Shown one piece after another: positions 18,175 to 27,055 of a DNA stretch of 64,000 nucleotides. Under the pieces are notes generated by a model, which saw only the letters and a program-made list of their open reading frames with translations, made no database searches and was not told the DNA's origin. Each line of letters starts with the position of its first letter. Position 1 is the stretch's first letter. A program made the translations under genes and the position numbers. The stretch covers positions 1,397,659 to 1,461,658 of the forward strand of contig OY969900.1 in NCBI GenBank assembly GCA_963704475.1, read 5' to 3'. Source of the DNA: UBA9655 sp963704475 (GTDB lineage Bacteria > Pseudomonadota > Alphaproteobacteria > UBA9655).

Positions 18175-19197
18175 TTATGCATGAACCAATCGCGACAAAA
18201 TAGACTGTTTAGCTTGCAAAAGCAGTTCTTCCATAACCTCTTGAGTGGATTGCTCTCTCGTCACCATTCCAACACTTTGTCCTGCCATGAGGGACCCCCG
18301 CTCAACATCCCCCTCAATAACAGCTCGTCTGAGAGCACCTGCCCAAAAATGTTCAATTTCTAGCTGAGCTTCCTTAAGATCTAATACCCCGCGGTCAACT
18401 TTCTCGATCATCTCTTTTTGGTAAGTGACAAAATCTTGAGTCGCTTGGTTTGCAATAGCTCGGACAGGAATGACAGGAAATCGAGGATCAATTTGGGGAG
18501 AAATGATTGCATCCCTCGCCTGTGCCTTCATAAAAGCTTTTTTAAATTTAGGATGAGCAATGGATTCAGTGGCACACACAAACCGCGTTCCCAACTGGCA
18601 GCCCGCAGCCCCCATTTCAAGGTTTGAGATAATCGCCTCACCTCTTCCGATTCCACCTGCCACAAACACAGGAATCTCAGTAACATGGGGGATAATTTCT
18701 TGAACTAAAACACTTGTAGAGACTGGGCCAATATGGCCACCAGCTTCCATTCCTTCAATGACAAGCGCATCAACGCCAAGCTTAAGAAGCTTTTTTGCGA
18801 TAACAAGCGCAGGGGCAAAGCAAATGGCCTTTAAGCCATTATCTTTAAGCCGTGCAATTGCTTGAGCAGGGGGCAATCCTCCCGCAAGAACAACATGGTT
18901 AATGCCTGTTTCGACACACACATCAATGAGCTCCATAAGTTGAGGGTGGAGCGTAATCAGATTTACCCCAAAGGGATTTTGAGTGAGAGCTTGAGTTGCT
19001 TGAATTTCATCACGTAAAAGAGAAGGGGACATGGCACCAGACGCAACCACTCCGAATCCTCCCGCATTAGAGATGGCGGAAACAAGATTTCGTTCGGAAA
19101 CCCAGGTCATGGCCCCCCCTAAAATGGCATATTTCACACCTAAGAAGGTTTGTCCGCGGGACCATAATTTATCTAACCGATTTTGAGCTGATAGCAT
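18175..19197 (-). CDS. Nitronate monooxygenase/FabK-like FMN oxidoreductase
   Basis: 340 residues of the TIM-barrel 2-nitropropane dioxygenase/enoyl-ACP reductase II family. It has the N-terminal ILGGAMTWVSERNLVSAISN, the family motif EGMEAGGHIGP, and the phosphate-binding PVFVAGGIGRG and AAGCQLGTRFVCATES. Members oxidise nitronates or reduce enoyl-ACP with FMN; which one applies here is not decidable by eye. It lies directly upstream of the PTS enzyme I gene. Confidence 0.82.
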   Translation of the reverse strand: MLSAQNRLDKLWSRGQTFLGVKYAILGGAMTWVSERNLVSAISNAGGFGVVASGAMSPSLLRDEIQATQALTQNPFGVNLITLHPQLMELIDVCVETGINHVVLAGGLPPAQAIARLKDNGLKAICFAPALVIAKKLLKLGVDALVIEGMEAGGHIGPVSTSVLVQEIIPHVTEIPVFVAGGIGRGEAIISNLEMGAAGCQLGTRFVCATESIAHPKFKKAFMKAQARDAIISPQIDPRFPVIPVRAIANQATQDFVTYQKEMIEKVDRGVLDLKEAQLEIEHFWAGALRRAVIEGDVERGSLMAGQSVGMVTREQSTQEVMEELLLQAKQSILSRLVHA

Positions 19198-19223
19198 TTT
19201 TTCCTCTTTTCTCTGGGCCCACT

Positions 19224-19252
19224 CTCATCATCCCAAACTTGTTCAGGATGAC
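19224..19252. repeat. Repeat D, single copy
   Basis: CATCATCCCAAACTTGTTCAGGATGAC, an imperfect palindrome of the GTCATCC..GGATGAC family, sits in the divergent gap between the FabK-like gene and ubiG. Confidence 0.6.
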
Positions 19253-19332
19253 AAACTTATTGAGCAAGATGAAAATGACACATGGTGTGAATTCTGCTAC
19301 ACTGCATAACTTGAATTTAGTATAAGAGCAAT

Positions 19333-20064
19333 ATGAACACGCGTAATTTTATCGAACTTGAGCATTTTCAAAGTCTCAGCAATACGTGGTGGGATGAAAA
19401 AGGACCCCTTCGACTTTTACATGAAATTACCCCTCAGCGCATAGCTTTTATTAAAGAAAAAGGGGGCGTTCATTTTCATTTACCCGAGAGCACTCATAAC
19501 TTTTTTCAAGGTCTGCGCATCCTTGATGTGGGGTGTGGAGGGGGGATATTATGTGAACCATTAGCCCGTTTAGGAGCTGATGTTACAGGTATTGACCCGG
19601 TAAGAGAAAATATTATCCAGGCCAAAGCCCATGCAGCGGCATGTGAGCTTTCTATCACCTATCTTCCGCATGCTATTGAGGATTTGCCCGCAGATCTTCC
19701 CCCCTTTGATATAATCATTGCCTCTGAAATAATTGAGCATGTGAACAATCCAGATGAATTCTTAAAGTCTTGCGTTGAGCGCCTGACACCACGCGGAGGG
19801 CTATTTCTTTCGACCTTTAATAAAACCCTAAAATCGTATCTTTTTGGCATTCTTGCCGCAGAATATATTCTTAAATGGGCCCCCCGTGGAACACATTCTT
19901 GGGGAAAATTTATCTCTCCCCAAGATCTTTCTCAAAAATTGACGGCTTTGGGACTTAGAAGTCAGGAGATTACAGGTCTTCGCTTTTCCCTCCTGCAAGA
20001 CGAATGGCTTTTTTCATCGTCAACAGACATTAATTATTTTTTGTGGGGAGCTAAGGGGGAATAA
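19333..20064 (+). CDS. ubiG: Ubiquinone biosynthesis O-methyltransferase
   Basis: 243 residues. It starts with the UbiG-type FQSLSNTWWDEKGPLRLLHE, then the SAM-binding LRILDVGCGGGILCEPLARL, IASEIIEHV and the THSWGKFISPQDL region typical of UbiG. It catalyses both O-methylations of ubiquinone synthesis at the membrane. No other ubi genes are adjacent. Confidence 0.93.
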   Translation: MNTRNFIELEHFQSLSNTWWDEKGPLRLLHEITPQRIAFIKEKGGVHFHLPESTHNFFQGLRILDVGCGGGILCEPLARLGADVTGIDPVRENIIQAKAHAAACELSITYLPHAIEDLPADLPPFDIIIASEIIEHVNNPDEFLKSCVERLTPRGGLFLSTFNKTLKSYLFGILAAEYILKWAPRGTHSWGKFISPQDLSQKLTALGLRSQEITGLRFSLLQDEWLFSSSTDINYFLWGAKGE

Positions 20065-20189
20065 AACAACAGCTGATGCGCGGAGAAATGTGTTAAATGG
20101 GCAATTAGAAAATTTGATTTTTATTAAAAAAAGGCGTAATATCATAAATATAAAGTCGATTATGTGTGTCTTGAAGAAAGTAGCCGTAT

Positions 20190-21368
20190 ATGAAACATCT
20201 TCTTATGTCTTTAGGATTTTTATCTTTGTTTGGCAGTACTCTACAAGCAGCCCCCATCCTTTACAGTATTGCAAATCCAACCAATGCAGGGGAAGTTAGC
20301 CAAGTTGAAGGCATTAAAGCAGCCCTAGAACTTTACATCCCAACTGTGTCCTTTGAGTTTCTAGACGCAAGAAATCCTGATGTCATCGTGCAAACAATCG
20401 CCAGTGCTCTAAAAAACAAGCAAAAAGTTATTGTTATAGGAGCGGGGGAAGACGGCATAACGGGGGGTCAGCATTTAGTCCCTCATCCCAATTTGATACT
20501 TTGTCTCACCTCTCATATGGTTTTAGAAAGATATAGAGACCCTTCTCTTTTAGAAAAAGTTGATTTTATTGCGCTTCCCACTCATGCAGTTTCTGCTGAA
20601 GACAAACACCTTATAGGGCCAAAGCTTATTGAAACAATTGGCGTTTCCCATAATCGGAATATTCCAACTATTGAAAAAACGTATCAGAAATGGAAGCAAG
20701 AATTGCCTTCTTGTCCTGCTTATCTCGGCGTTATTTTAGGAGGTGATGCACCAAAGCCCTCACCCGCGAAAGGGATGAGGCGGTTTACACAAGAAGATGT
20801 GGCTAGACTTGCTGCCTACGTTTCCCAGCGTGCAAAGGCCACAAAAGAGTGCGTTGTTATTCTCAACGGCCCTCGTACAGGGAAGTATGATGTCGATCAA
20901 AAAGAAGTTTCCAGCGTTCATCGCGAGGGTCGCTCAGATCCTTTAACAGAATTTTTTGTTAAAACATTGAAAGAAAATGGAGTTCAAGCAACACTTTTTG
21001 ATTTCCAGCACAATACCCCAGAAAATAAACCATGGGTCCGTCCTTATAATTCTTTTGAGCTCGTTGCTGGTGCCATAAGAACTCATGAGGGGCTTCTGCT
21101 TGTTCCTGGCGAATCAACCTCTATGATTTCCGAAGCTATCGATACTCTTCCCCGTGGGAAAGTTCTTGTTTACAAGAATGGCGCTATGAATGAGGTACAT
21201 GCCGCCCACGTGGCAAGCGAGCTTGCAGTAGGGCGGATCTCTATCCTTGAAGACTATAGCAAAATTATAGAGTCTACCCCTTCTTCTCAAGGACCTGCCT
21301 CCAGTGCTGCGCAGCTTATTGCTCAAAAAATAGGGGACGCGGCGAGAAGAAAATGGGGGCCTAGGTAA
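20190..21368 (+). CDS. ELM1-like protein (mitochondrial-fission-ELM1 family), possibly exported
   Basis: 392 residues. Several blocks resemble the bacterial ELM1 (GT-B-like) family: a GVILGGDAPKPS loop, VVILNGPRTGKYD, and GESTSMISEAIDTLPRGKV near the C-terminus, comparable to the VTGDSVSMVSEA block of that family. The N-terminus (LLMSLGFLSLFGSTLQAAP) looks like a signal peptide, which ELM1 proteins do not usually have. It is 14 bp upstream of tatC. The family has no firm bacterial function. Confidence 0.5.
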   Translation: MKHLLMSLGFLSLFGSTLQAAPILYSIANPTNAGEVSQVEGIKAALELYIPTVSFEFLDARNPDVIVQTIASALKNKQKVIVIGAGEDGITGGQHLVPHPNLILCLTSHMVLERYRDPSLLEKVDFIALPTHAVSAEDKHLIGPKLIETIGVSHNRNIPTIEKTYQKWKQELPSCPAYLGVILGGDAPKPSPAKGMRRFTQEDVARLAAYVSQRAKATKECVVILNGPRTGKYDVDQKEVSSVHREGRSDPLTEFFVKTLKENGVQATLFDFQHNTPENKPWVRPYNSFELVAGAIRTHEGLLLVPGESTSMISEAIDTLPRGKVLVYKNGAMNEVHAAHVASELAVGRISILEDYSKIIESTPSSQGPASSAAQLIAQKIGDAARRKWGPR

Positions 21369-21381
21369 AAGCAAACACTCC

Positions 21382-22131
21382 ATGCAAAAACCACTTCTTG
21401 AACATCTTATTGAATTGCGCTTTCGTCTGATGATAGCTCTTGTGGCTCTTGGAGCTGGAATTGCGGTGAGTTATCCTTTTGCGTCTTCCTTATTTCAGTT
21501 CCTTACGGAACCCCTTTGGCAAGCTATGGGGAAAGAAGCCGGAAGACGCCTTATTTATACGGGTTTGACAGAGGCTTTTCTTACCTACCTCAAAGTTTCC
21601 TTTTTCAGCGGCTTTGTCGTGAGCCTCCCTTTTATCATCTGGCAGATAGGACTTTTTGTAGGGCCGGGGCTTTATGCTCATGAGAAAAGATTTTTCTGGG
21701 CTATATCTGTGACAAGTCCCCTTTTATTTGTGATGGGAGCGGCACTTGCGTATTATGTTGTTTGCCCGTGGGCCTGGCAATTTTTTCTCAGTTACGAGAT
21801 GCCGCCTTCTCCGTATGGGTTATCTTTACACCTCGAAGCGCGAATGAGTGAATATCTCTCGCTGATTCTGAAACTGATCTTGGCGTTTGGTCTTTGTTTT
21901 CAGTTACCCCTTGTTATTTTGGGTCTTTTTAAACTGGGGATTCTGAGCCTTGAGACACTCACCCATCATCGAAAATATGCTTTTCTGATAATCGTTATTA
22001 TTGCGGCGGTGATGACACCCCCTGATATCATTAGTCCACTCAGTTTGATTATTCCTCTTTACGCTCTCTATGAATTATCGATAGGGTTAGTAAAACTCTC
22101 GTATTACAAGAAGGATGTTGCACATGCTTGA
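21382..22131 (+). CDS. tatC: Twin-arginine translocase subunit TatC
   Basis: 249 residues with six membrane segments. The N-terminal HLIELRFRLMIAL and the loop PFIIWQIGLFVGPGLYAHEKRF match conserved TatC regions, and MTPPDIISPLSLIIPLYALYE marks the last helices. It forms the signal-peptide receptor of the Tat pathway. tatA/tatB are not beside it. Its end overlaps the serS start. Confidence 0.93.
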   Translation: MQKPLLEHLIELRFRLMIALVALGAGIAVSYPFASSLFQFLTEPLWQAMGKEAGRRLIYTGLTEAFLTYLKVSFFSGFVVSLPFIIWQIGLFVGPGLYAHEKRFFWAISVTSPLLFVMGAALAYYVVCPWAWQFFLSYEMPPSPYGLSLHLEARMSEYLSLILKLILAFGLCFQLPLVILGLFKLGILSLETLTHHRKYAFLIIVIIAAVMTPPDIISPLSLIIPLYALYELSIGLVKLSYYKKDVAHA

Positions 22132-23392
22132 TATAAAATGGATTAGAGAAAATCCGGAGGCTTTTGATACCGCTTTAAAAACACGTGGTCTTGAGCCGCG
22201 CGCGCAGGCGCTTATCGTGCTTGATGAGGAACGACGTGCCAAAATTCAAGCGGTTCAAGACATGCAAACCCGCAGAAATGGGTTGGCAAAACAGATTGGG
22301 GAGATAAAACGTGTGGGGGGTGACGTTGAGCCTTTAATGAAGGAGGCCAGCCTTTTAGGTGATACACTTCCGAAAGAAGAGGTGACTTTAAAAAATCTTG
22401 AAGAAAATTTCATCAATACGCTTGCGCTTCTGCCTAATATTCCCAGCTCTGATGTACCGCATGGCGCGGATGAAAAGGATAATGTGGTTATCCATACGTG
22501 GGGAAAACAACCTTCTTTTTCGTTTACGCCCAAGCAACATTTTGAGATTGGGGAATCTCTTAGATTAATGGATTTTGAAGGCGCAGCTCAGATGTCAGGC
22601 GCTCGTTTTGTTGTCCTTAAAGGGAATCTTGCGCGCTTGGAACGAGCTCTGGCAGCATTTATGCTAGATGTTCACACATCAGAGTATGGGTATACGGAAA
22701 TATCCCCTCCTTATCTTGTACGGGGAAACGCCATGTATAGGGCAGGACAACTGCCAAAATTTGAAGAAGAAGCTTTTGCGACCACCAATGACTATTGGCT
22801 TATTCCAACGGCAGAAGTTCCCCTAACAAACCTTGTAGCAGAGGAAATTTTAGAGGAATCCGCCTTACCAAAGCGATTTGTAGCGTATACACCATGCTTT
22901 CGCTCTGAAGCGGGGTCCGCTGGAAAAGATACGCGTGGCATGATTCGCCTCCATCAATTCTCTAAAGTAGAGCTTGTAAGTATAACAACCCCCGATAAAT
23001 CAGAAGCGGAGCATCAGCGCATGTTAAAGGCTGCAGAATCCATTTTAGAGCGCCTGAATATCCATTACCGAACGGTCGTGCTGTGCACAGGAGATATGGG
23101 GCTATGCTCCCAGAAAACCTATGATATAGAAGTATGGTTACCGGGACAGAAAGCCTATCGAGAAATCTCGAGTTGCTCTAATTTCGGAGACTATGCAGCT
23201 CGCCGTCTGAATACCCGCTTTCGCGATGAGGGGAAGAAAAACCATTTGGTCCATACCCTTAACGGATCAGGTCTTGCAGTGGGGCGAACGCTCGTGGCTG
23301 TTTTAGAAAATTATCAACAAGAAGATGGAACTGTTCTCATTCCTGATGTATTAAGACCATATATGAGGGGAGAAACCCTTGTTAAAACATAA
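22124..23392 (+). CDS. serS: Seryl-tRNA synthetase
   Basis: 422 residues from the ATG at 22124 (MLDIKWIRENPE, the standard opening; RBS AAGAAGGA fits this rather than the ATG at 22115). An N-terminal coiled-coil arm (~30-100) binds tRNA. Class II motif 2 FRSEAGSAGKDTRGMIRLHQ and motif 3 GSGLAVGRTLVAVLENYQ are intact. It overlaps tatC by 8 nt. Confidence 0.96.
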   Translation: MLDIKWIRENPEAFDTALKTRGLEPRAQALIVLDEERRAKIQAVQDMQTRRNGLAKQIGEIKRVGGDVEPLMKEASLLGDTLPKEEVTLKNLEENFINTLALLPNIPSSDVPHGADEKDNVVIHTWGKQPSFSFTPKQHFEIGESLRLMDFEGAAQMSGARFVVLKGNLARLERALAAFMLDVHTSEYGYTEISPPYLVRGNAMYRAGQLPKFEEEAFATTNDYWLIPTAEVPLTNLVAEEILEESALPKRFVAYTPCFRSEAGSAGKDTRGMIRLHQFSKVELVSITTPDKSEAEHQRMLKAAESILERLNIHYRTVVLCTGDMGLCSQKTYDIEVWLPGQKAYREISSCSNFGDYAARRLNTRFRDEGKKNHLVHTLNGSGLAVGRTLVAVLENYQQEDGTVLIPDVLRPYMRGETLVKT

Positions 23393-23400
23393 TATGCATT

Positions 23401-23630
23401 ACCTCTCCCCTTGTGGGAGAGGTCGCCGCACAGCGGCGGGTGAGGGGTATCAGTCACTAGCAATAAGTAATTAGTAAAAATATAAGAGGAATACAATGTT
23501 TCGAAAATTTAGAAAAATCTATAATAAGTCAACACGATCAAAAACTAATCTAATTGCTAATAACAGATTATTTATTACTAAATCTCCTCACCCGCCGCTG
23601 TGCGGCGACCTCTCCCACAAGGGGAGAGGT
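23401..23630. repeat. Repeat B inverted pair spanning the NlpD-like start
   Basis: Arm 1 (23401-23449, ACCTCTCCCCTTGTGGGAGA..GTGAGGGGT) and arm 2 (23586-23630, CTCACCCGCCGCTGTGCGGC..GAGAGGT) are inverted copies that could form a ~45-bp stem. The ~136-nt spacer holds the RBS and ATG of the next ORF, and arm 2 is translated as its residues ~31-45. Confidence 0.88.
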
Positions 23631-24749
23631 ATAAAAATTTTATTATTCTGCAGTTCGTTGATAGTAGGAAGTGCTCTCTGCGCCGCTCCTTCCAAAGAGA
23701 TTGTTGTCGCTCCTGATGATACGGTATACGGCATTGCTTATGAACAGGGAATTCTTACGCGCTCTTTGATTTCTGCGAACAACCTTAAACCACCTTATGC
23801 CCTTGTTCCTGGACAAGTCCTTGTTATTCCTGCACCAAATGATCACATTGCAGGGACAGGAGAAACCCTTAAAACCATTGCTGAAATGCATGGCGTTAAC
23901 GTTGATGTCCTGGCCCAGGAAAATAGTCTTTTACCCTCTTATAATGTCAAGCCAGGCGATGTTCTTCTTATCCCGCCACGTGATACGGAATCACTTGCAG
24001 CCGTTCTTGCGCCGACACCTTCAGAAATTACGACAACGTCTCTCGCTCCCTTACCTCTTGTTAAGGTCAAGCAAGAAACGCCTCCGGCACAAGTACAAGT
24101 GCCAATAGCAGCTCCAGCTCCGGGATTACCCGCAGAACTTGCCGACGAACTTGCGCGTGAACGAGGAGAGAAATCTGATTCAAAACCCCAGCTAATGGGT
24201 AATTTAGCTAAAAAAAATGAGGGCGCACCTATTGGAGGACACCTGACTCTTGAGGAAGAAAAACCAACAAAACAAGAGAAAAAGGTCGCTAAAAAAGAAG
24301 AAAATAAGAAAGAAGAAAAAAACAAAGAAGAAGATAAGAAAAAAGAAAAAAATAAAGAAAAAGAAAAGAAAGAAGAAGAAAAGAAGACCACGTTTATCTG
24401 GCCTGTTTCGGGGACTGTAAGTAAAAAATTTGAGTCCGGTAGCCATGATGGCATCAACATAGAGGTTGCGGAAGGAACTCCTGTAAAAGCCGTTATGCCT
24501 GGGGAAGTTATGTATGTAGGGAATGAAATCAAAAACTTAGGTAATCTAATTCTTCTCAAACACGAAGACGGCTACGTCACGGCTTATGCCTATCTCTCTA
24601 AAACTCTTGTAAAAAAGGGAGAGACGGTCAAACAAGGGCATATCATTGCAAAATCAGGGAAAACAGGAGATACTTCAGTGGCGCAATTGCATTTTGAAGT
24701 CAGAGAAGGAAAAAAACCCATTGATCCTTTAAGTAAGCTGAAGAAGTAA
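23496..24749 (+). CDS. LysM/M23-like envelope protein, NlpD/EnvC type, catalytically degenerate
   Basis: 417 residues. Residues ~31-45 come from repeat B; a signal-peptide-like stretch (IKILLFCSSLIVGSALCAA) follows directly, so the ancestral start was probably there. Two LysM domains (~70-165) bind peptidoglycan. A long Lys/Glu-rich linker (~265-305) precedes an M23 domain (~307-415). Its zinc-site and catalytic residues are altered: HDGIN where active enzymes have HxGxD, YAYL for YAHL, and QLHFE for HLHFE. It is therefore likely an amidase activator like NlpD. It sits between serS and yajC, the usual alphaproteobacterial place. Confidence 0.8.
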   Translation: MFRKFRKIYNKSTRSKTNLIANNRLFITKSPHPPLCGDLSHKGRGIKILLFCSSLIVGSALCAAPSKEIVVAPDDTVYGIAYEQGILTRSLISANNLKPPYALVPGQVLVIPAPNDHIAGTGETLKTIAEMHGVNVDVLAQENSLLPSYNVKPGDVLLIPPRDTESLAAVLAPTPSEITTTSLAPLPLVKVKQETPPAQVQVPIAAPAPGLPAELADELARERGEKSDSKPQLMGNLAKKNEGAPIGGHLTLEEEKPTKQEKKVAKKEENKKEEKNKEEDKKKEKNKEKEKKEEEKKTTFIWPVSGTVSKKFESGSHDGINIEVAEGTPVKAVMPGEVMYVGNEIKNLGNLILLKHEDGYVTAYAYLSKTLVKKGETVKQGHIIAKSGKTGDTSVAQLHFEVREGKKPIDPLSKLKK

Positions 24750-24750
24750 G

Positions 24751-24823
24751 GGAGTAATCAGGAGGGAGTACTTATAAATTTTTCGGTTGACGAAAAGGGA
24801 ATTTTTCTGATTACTCTCCATAA
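24751..24823. repeat. Repeat C inverted pair before yajC
   Basis: GGAGTAATCAG and CTGATTACT arms close over ~50 nt in the gap between the NlpD-like gene and yajC. It belongs to the AGTAATCAGT family seen around tRNA-Leu and nusG. Confidence 0.6.
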
Positions 24824-24843
24824 CAACTAAAAAAGAGGACACT

Positions 24844-25260
24844 ATGTTTACAAACGCTGCCCATGCTCAATCACTCGGATCCATTGTTGGATTTGATATT
24901 ATGTCGCTCGCACCCCTTGTTCTTATCTTTGCTGTTTTCTATTTTCTTCTTATTCGCCCTCAACAAAAAAAAGGGCAACAACAAAGAAATATGCTCGCGG
25001 CTTTAAGACGCGGCGATCGCATTGTCACAAATGGCGGAATCATTGGCCTTATTACGAAGGTTGTCTCTGATCAAGAACTCGAAGTTGAAATTGCACAAAA
25101 TGTAAGAGTGAGAGTTGCCCGTGCTATGGTTGCAGATCTTCTGTCAAAAACAGAACCAGTATCTGAAAAAGTGGAAGAGAAAAAATCTATCCCTGATAAA
25201 AAACCTGTAGCAAAAAAAACCATGGCGAAGAAATCTGTGGGGAAGAAGACGGGGAAATAA
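24844..25260 (+). CDS. yajC: Preprotein translocase accessory protein YajC
   Basis: 138 residues. One membrane segment (~20-38, LAPLVLIFAVFYFLLIRPQQ) is followed by the conserved RRGDRIVTNGGIIGLITKV and an extended Lys-rich tail (~105-138), longer than the ~110-residue norm. It associates with SecDF, which lies downstream. Confidence 0.92.
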   Translation: MFTNAAHAQSLGSIVGFDIMSLAPLVLIFAVFYFLLIRPQQKKGQQQRNMLAALRRGDRIVTNGGIIGLITKVVSDQELEVEIAQNVRVRVARAMVADLLSKTEPVSEKVEEKKSIPDKKPVAKKTMAKKSVGKKTGK

Positions 25261-25299
25261 TTTTTATGTAATTATTCAAGAAGTTACCCATCTGTTGTC

Positions 25300-25366
25300 A
25301 TCCTCGAGTTAGAAGTCCTTAATTTGCGAAGCAAATTTTAGGACTTCTTCATCGAGGATCTTTTTG
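25300..25366 (+). terminator. Long three-part hairpin with T-run between yajC and secD
   Basis: ATCCTCGA / TCGAGGAT (8 bp), AGAAGTCCT / AGGACTTCT (9 bp) and AATTTGC / GCAAATT (7 bp) nest around a GAA loop, followed by CTTTTT. It could be a terminator or attenuator within the yajC-secDF operon. A diverged relative occurs at about 43015-43075 upstream of lolC/E. Confidence 0.55.
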
Positions 25367-25482
25367 GAGGAAGCAAGAACCTTGGTTCAAGAAAAGGTAA
25401 TGTTTTGCCTCACGGGAAACAAACCTTTTCTAGCCCGAGGATGACAAGAATGGTGAATCGTTACAAGTAGGAAGAATATACT

Positions 25483-27042
25483 ATGATCCACATCCCTTTA
25501 TGGAAAACTCTGCTGGTTATCGGTGTCTGTCTGTTAGGTCTTGTTTTTGTGATGCCTAACTTCTTTACCCGCACTCAACTCGACAGTTTTCCCGCGTGGT
25601 TTCCTAAAAATAAAGTGGTTCTCGGTCTTGACTTACAGGGGGGGGCTCACTTGCTTCTGGAAGTTGACTTTGAGACAGCTCTTGAAGAGCAAATGGTGAC
25701 ACTTGCAGAAACTGTAAGGACTGTTCTTCGCAAAGAACGTATCGGGTATACGGGTCTTACAGCAAAAAAAGATTTTGTTATCTTAACATTACGCAATCCA
25801 CAAGATGCTGAAAAAGCAATTCCTCTTATTAAAGAAGCCGACCATGCCATAGAGTTTCTTACAACTCCCGATGGCCGCCTCACTTTGACATTAGATGCAG
25901 CCACCCTCCTTACCCGAAAGAAATCTGCTCTGGCCCAATCTATTGAGATAGTGCGCCGTCGTGTAGATGAAATGGGAACTGCAGAGCCCTTTATTCAACA
26001 ACAGGGAGAGGACCGCATCTTGGTTCAACTGCCTGGTCTTCAAGATCCTACACGTATTAAAAATCTTCTTGGAAAAACCGCCAAGCTTCAATTTCGATTT
26101 GTCGATAGCTCTGTTGTCGCTGACCCAAAAAAGCCCACACCTGGCAATGACGTTTTAATTGAAGAGCGTAAGGGAACCCCTAGCTATTATGCCGTAAAGA
26201 AGCAAATTATTGTGAGCGGAGAAAACCTTGTTGATGCGCAACCTGGATTTGATCAATACAATCGCCCCCATGTGACCTTTAAATTTGATAGTCTTGGCGC
26301 TAAAAAATTTGGAGACGCGACAAAAAATAACGTGGGCCAAATCTTTGCCATTGTTTTGGATGATAAGGTCATTAGCGCTCCTCGTATTAATGAGCCTATA
26401 CTAGGGGGCAGCGGCCAAATTACAGGATCTTTCACACTTCAAGAAGCGCAAGACCTTGCTCTTCTTATGCGAGCAGGAGCCCTTCCTGCACCTCTTAAAG
26501 TTCTTGAAGAGCGAACAGTAGGCCCTGGGCTTGGAGCGGATTCTATTGCTTCAGGCGAACGCGCAACGATTATTGCCATTGTTTTTGTGGTGGTGTTTAT
26601 GTTCGTTGCCTATTCTTTTTTTGGAGCAATTGCCAATATCGCAGTTCTATTTAATTTAATTCTTTTATTTGCAGCCCTTTCGTTAACCCAAGCGACACTA
26701 ACCTTACCGGGAATTGCGGGTATTGCCTTGACAGTGGGTATGGCGGTGGATGCGAACGTTCTTATTAATGAAAGAATCAAGGAAGAAATTCGGTTGGGCC
26801 GAAAAATGTTGAGCGCGATTGATGGGGGATATAGCAGGGCTATGACAACGATTATTGACTCAAACCTCACCACATTGATTGGGGTTGGCATTTTGTATCA
26901 TTTTGGTACTGGCCCGACCCGTGGATTTGCGGTCACAACGTCTCTTGGAATTGCTATTTCCATGTTTACGGCCATTACCCTAACGAAGCAAATTGTAGCC
27001 TGGTGGCTAAATTTCAAACGCCCTACCCGTCTTCCGATTTAA
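25483..27042 (+). CDS. secD: Protein translocase subunit SecD
   Basis: 519 residues with six membrane segments. It shows the GLDLQGGAHLLLEVD opening, the periplasmic P1 head, and the membrane core GIAGIALTVGMAVDANVLI with NERIKEE. SecD uses the proton gradient to complete export. secF follows after 13 bp. Confidence 0.95.
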   Translation: MIHIPLWKTLLVIGVCLLGLVFVMPNFFTRTQLDSFPAWFPKNKVVLGLDLQGGAHLLLEVDFETALEEQMVTLAETVRTVLRKERIGYTGLTAKKDFVILTLRNPQDAEKAIPLIKEADHAIEFLTTPDGRLTLTLDAATLLTRKKSALAQSIEIVRRRVDEMGTAEPFIQQQGEDRILVQLPGLQDPTRIKNLLGKTAKLQFRFVDSSVVADPKKPTPGNDVLIEERKGTPSYYAVKKQIIVSGENLVDAQPGFDQYNRPHVTFKFDSLGAKKFGDATKNNVGQIFAIVLDDKVISAPRINEPILGGSGQITGSFTLQEAQDLALLMRAGALPAPLKVLEERTVGPGLGADSIASGERATIIAIVFVVVFMFVAYSFFGAIANIAVLFNLILLFAALSLTQATLTLPGIAGIALTVGMAVDANVLINERIKEEIRLGRKMLSAIDGGYSRAMTTIIDSNLTTLIGVGILYHFGTGPTRGFAVTTSLGIAISMFTAITLTKQIVAWWLNFKRPTRLPI

Positions 27043-27055
27043 GAGAGGTTTTTTT

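Noticed and set aside
24204..24559. Phe/Ser-rich frames opposite the NlpD-like linker
   Set aside because: They are antisense shadows of the Lys/Glu-rich linker codons (AAG/GAA read backwards as CTT/TTC).
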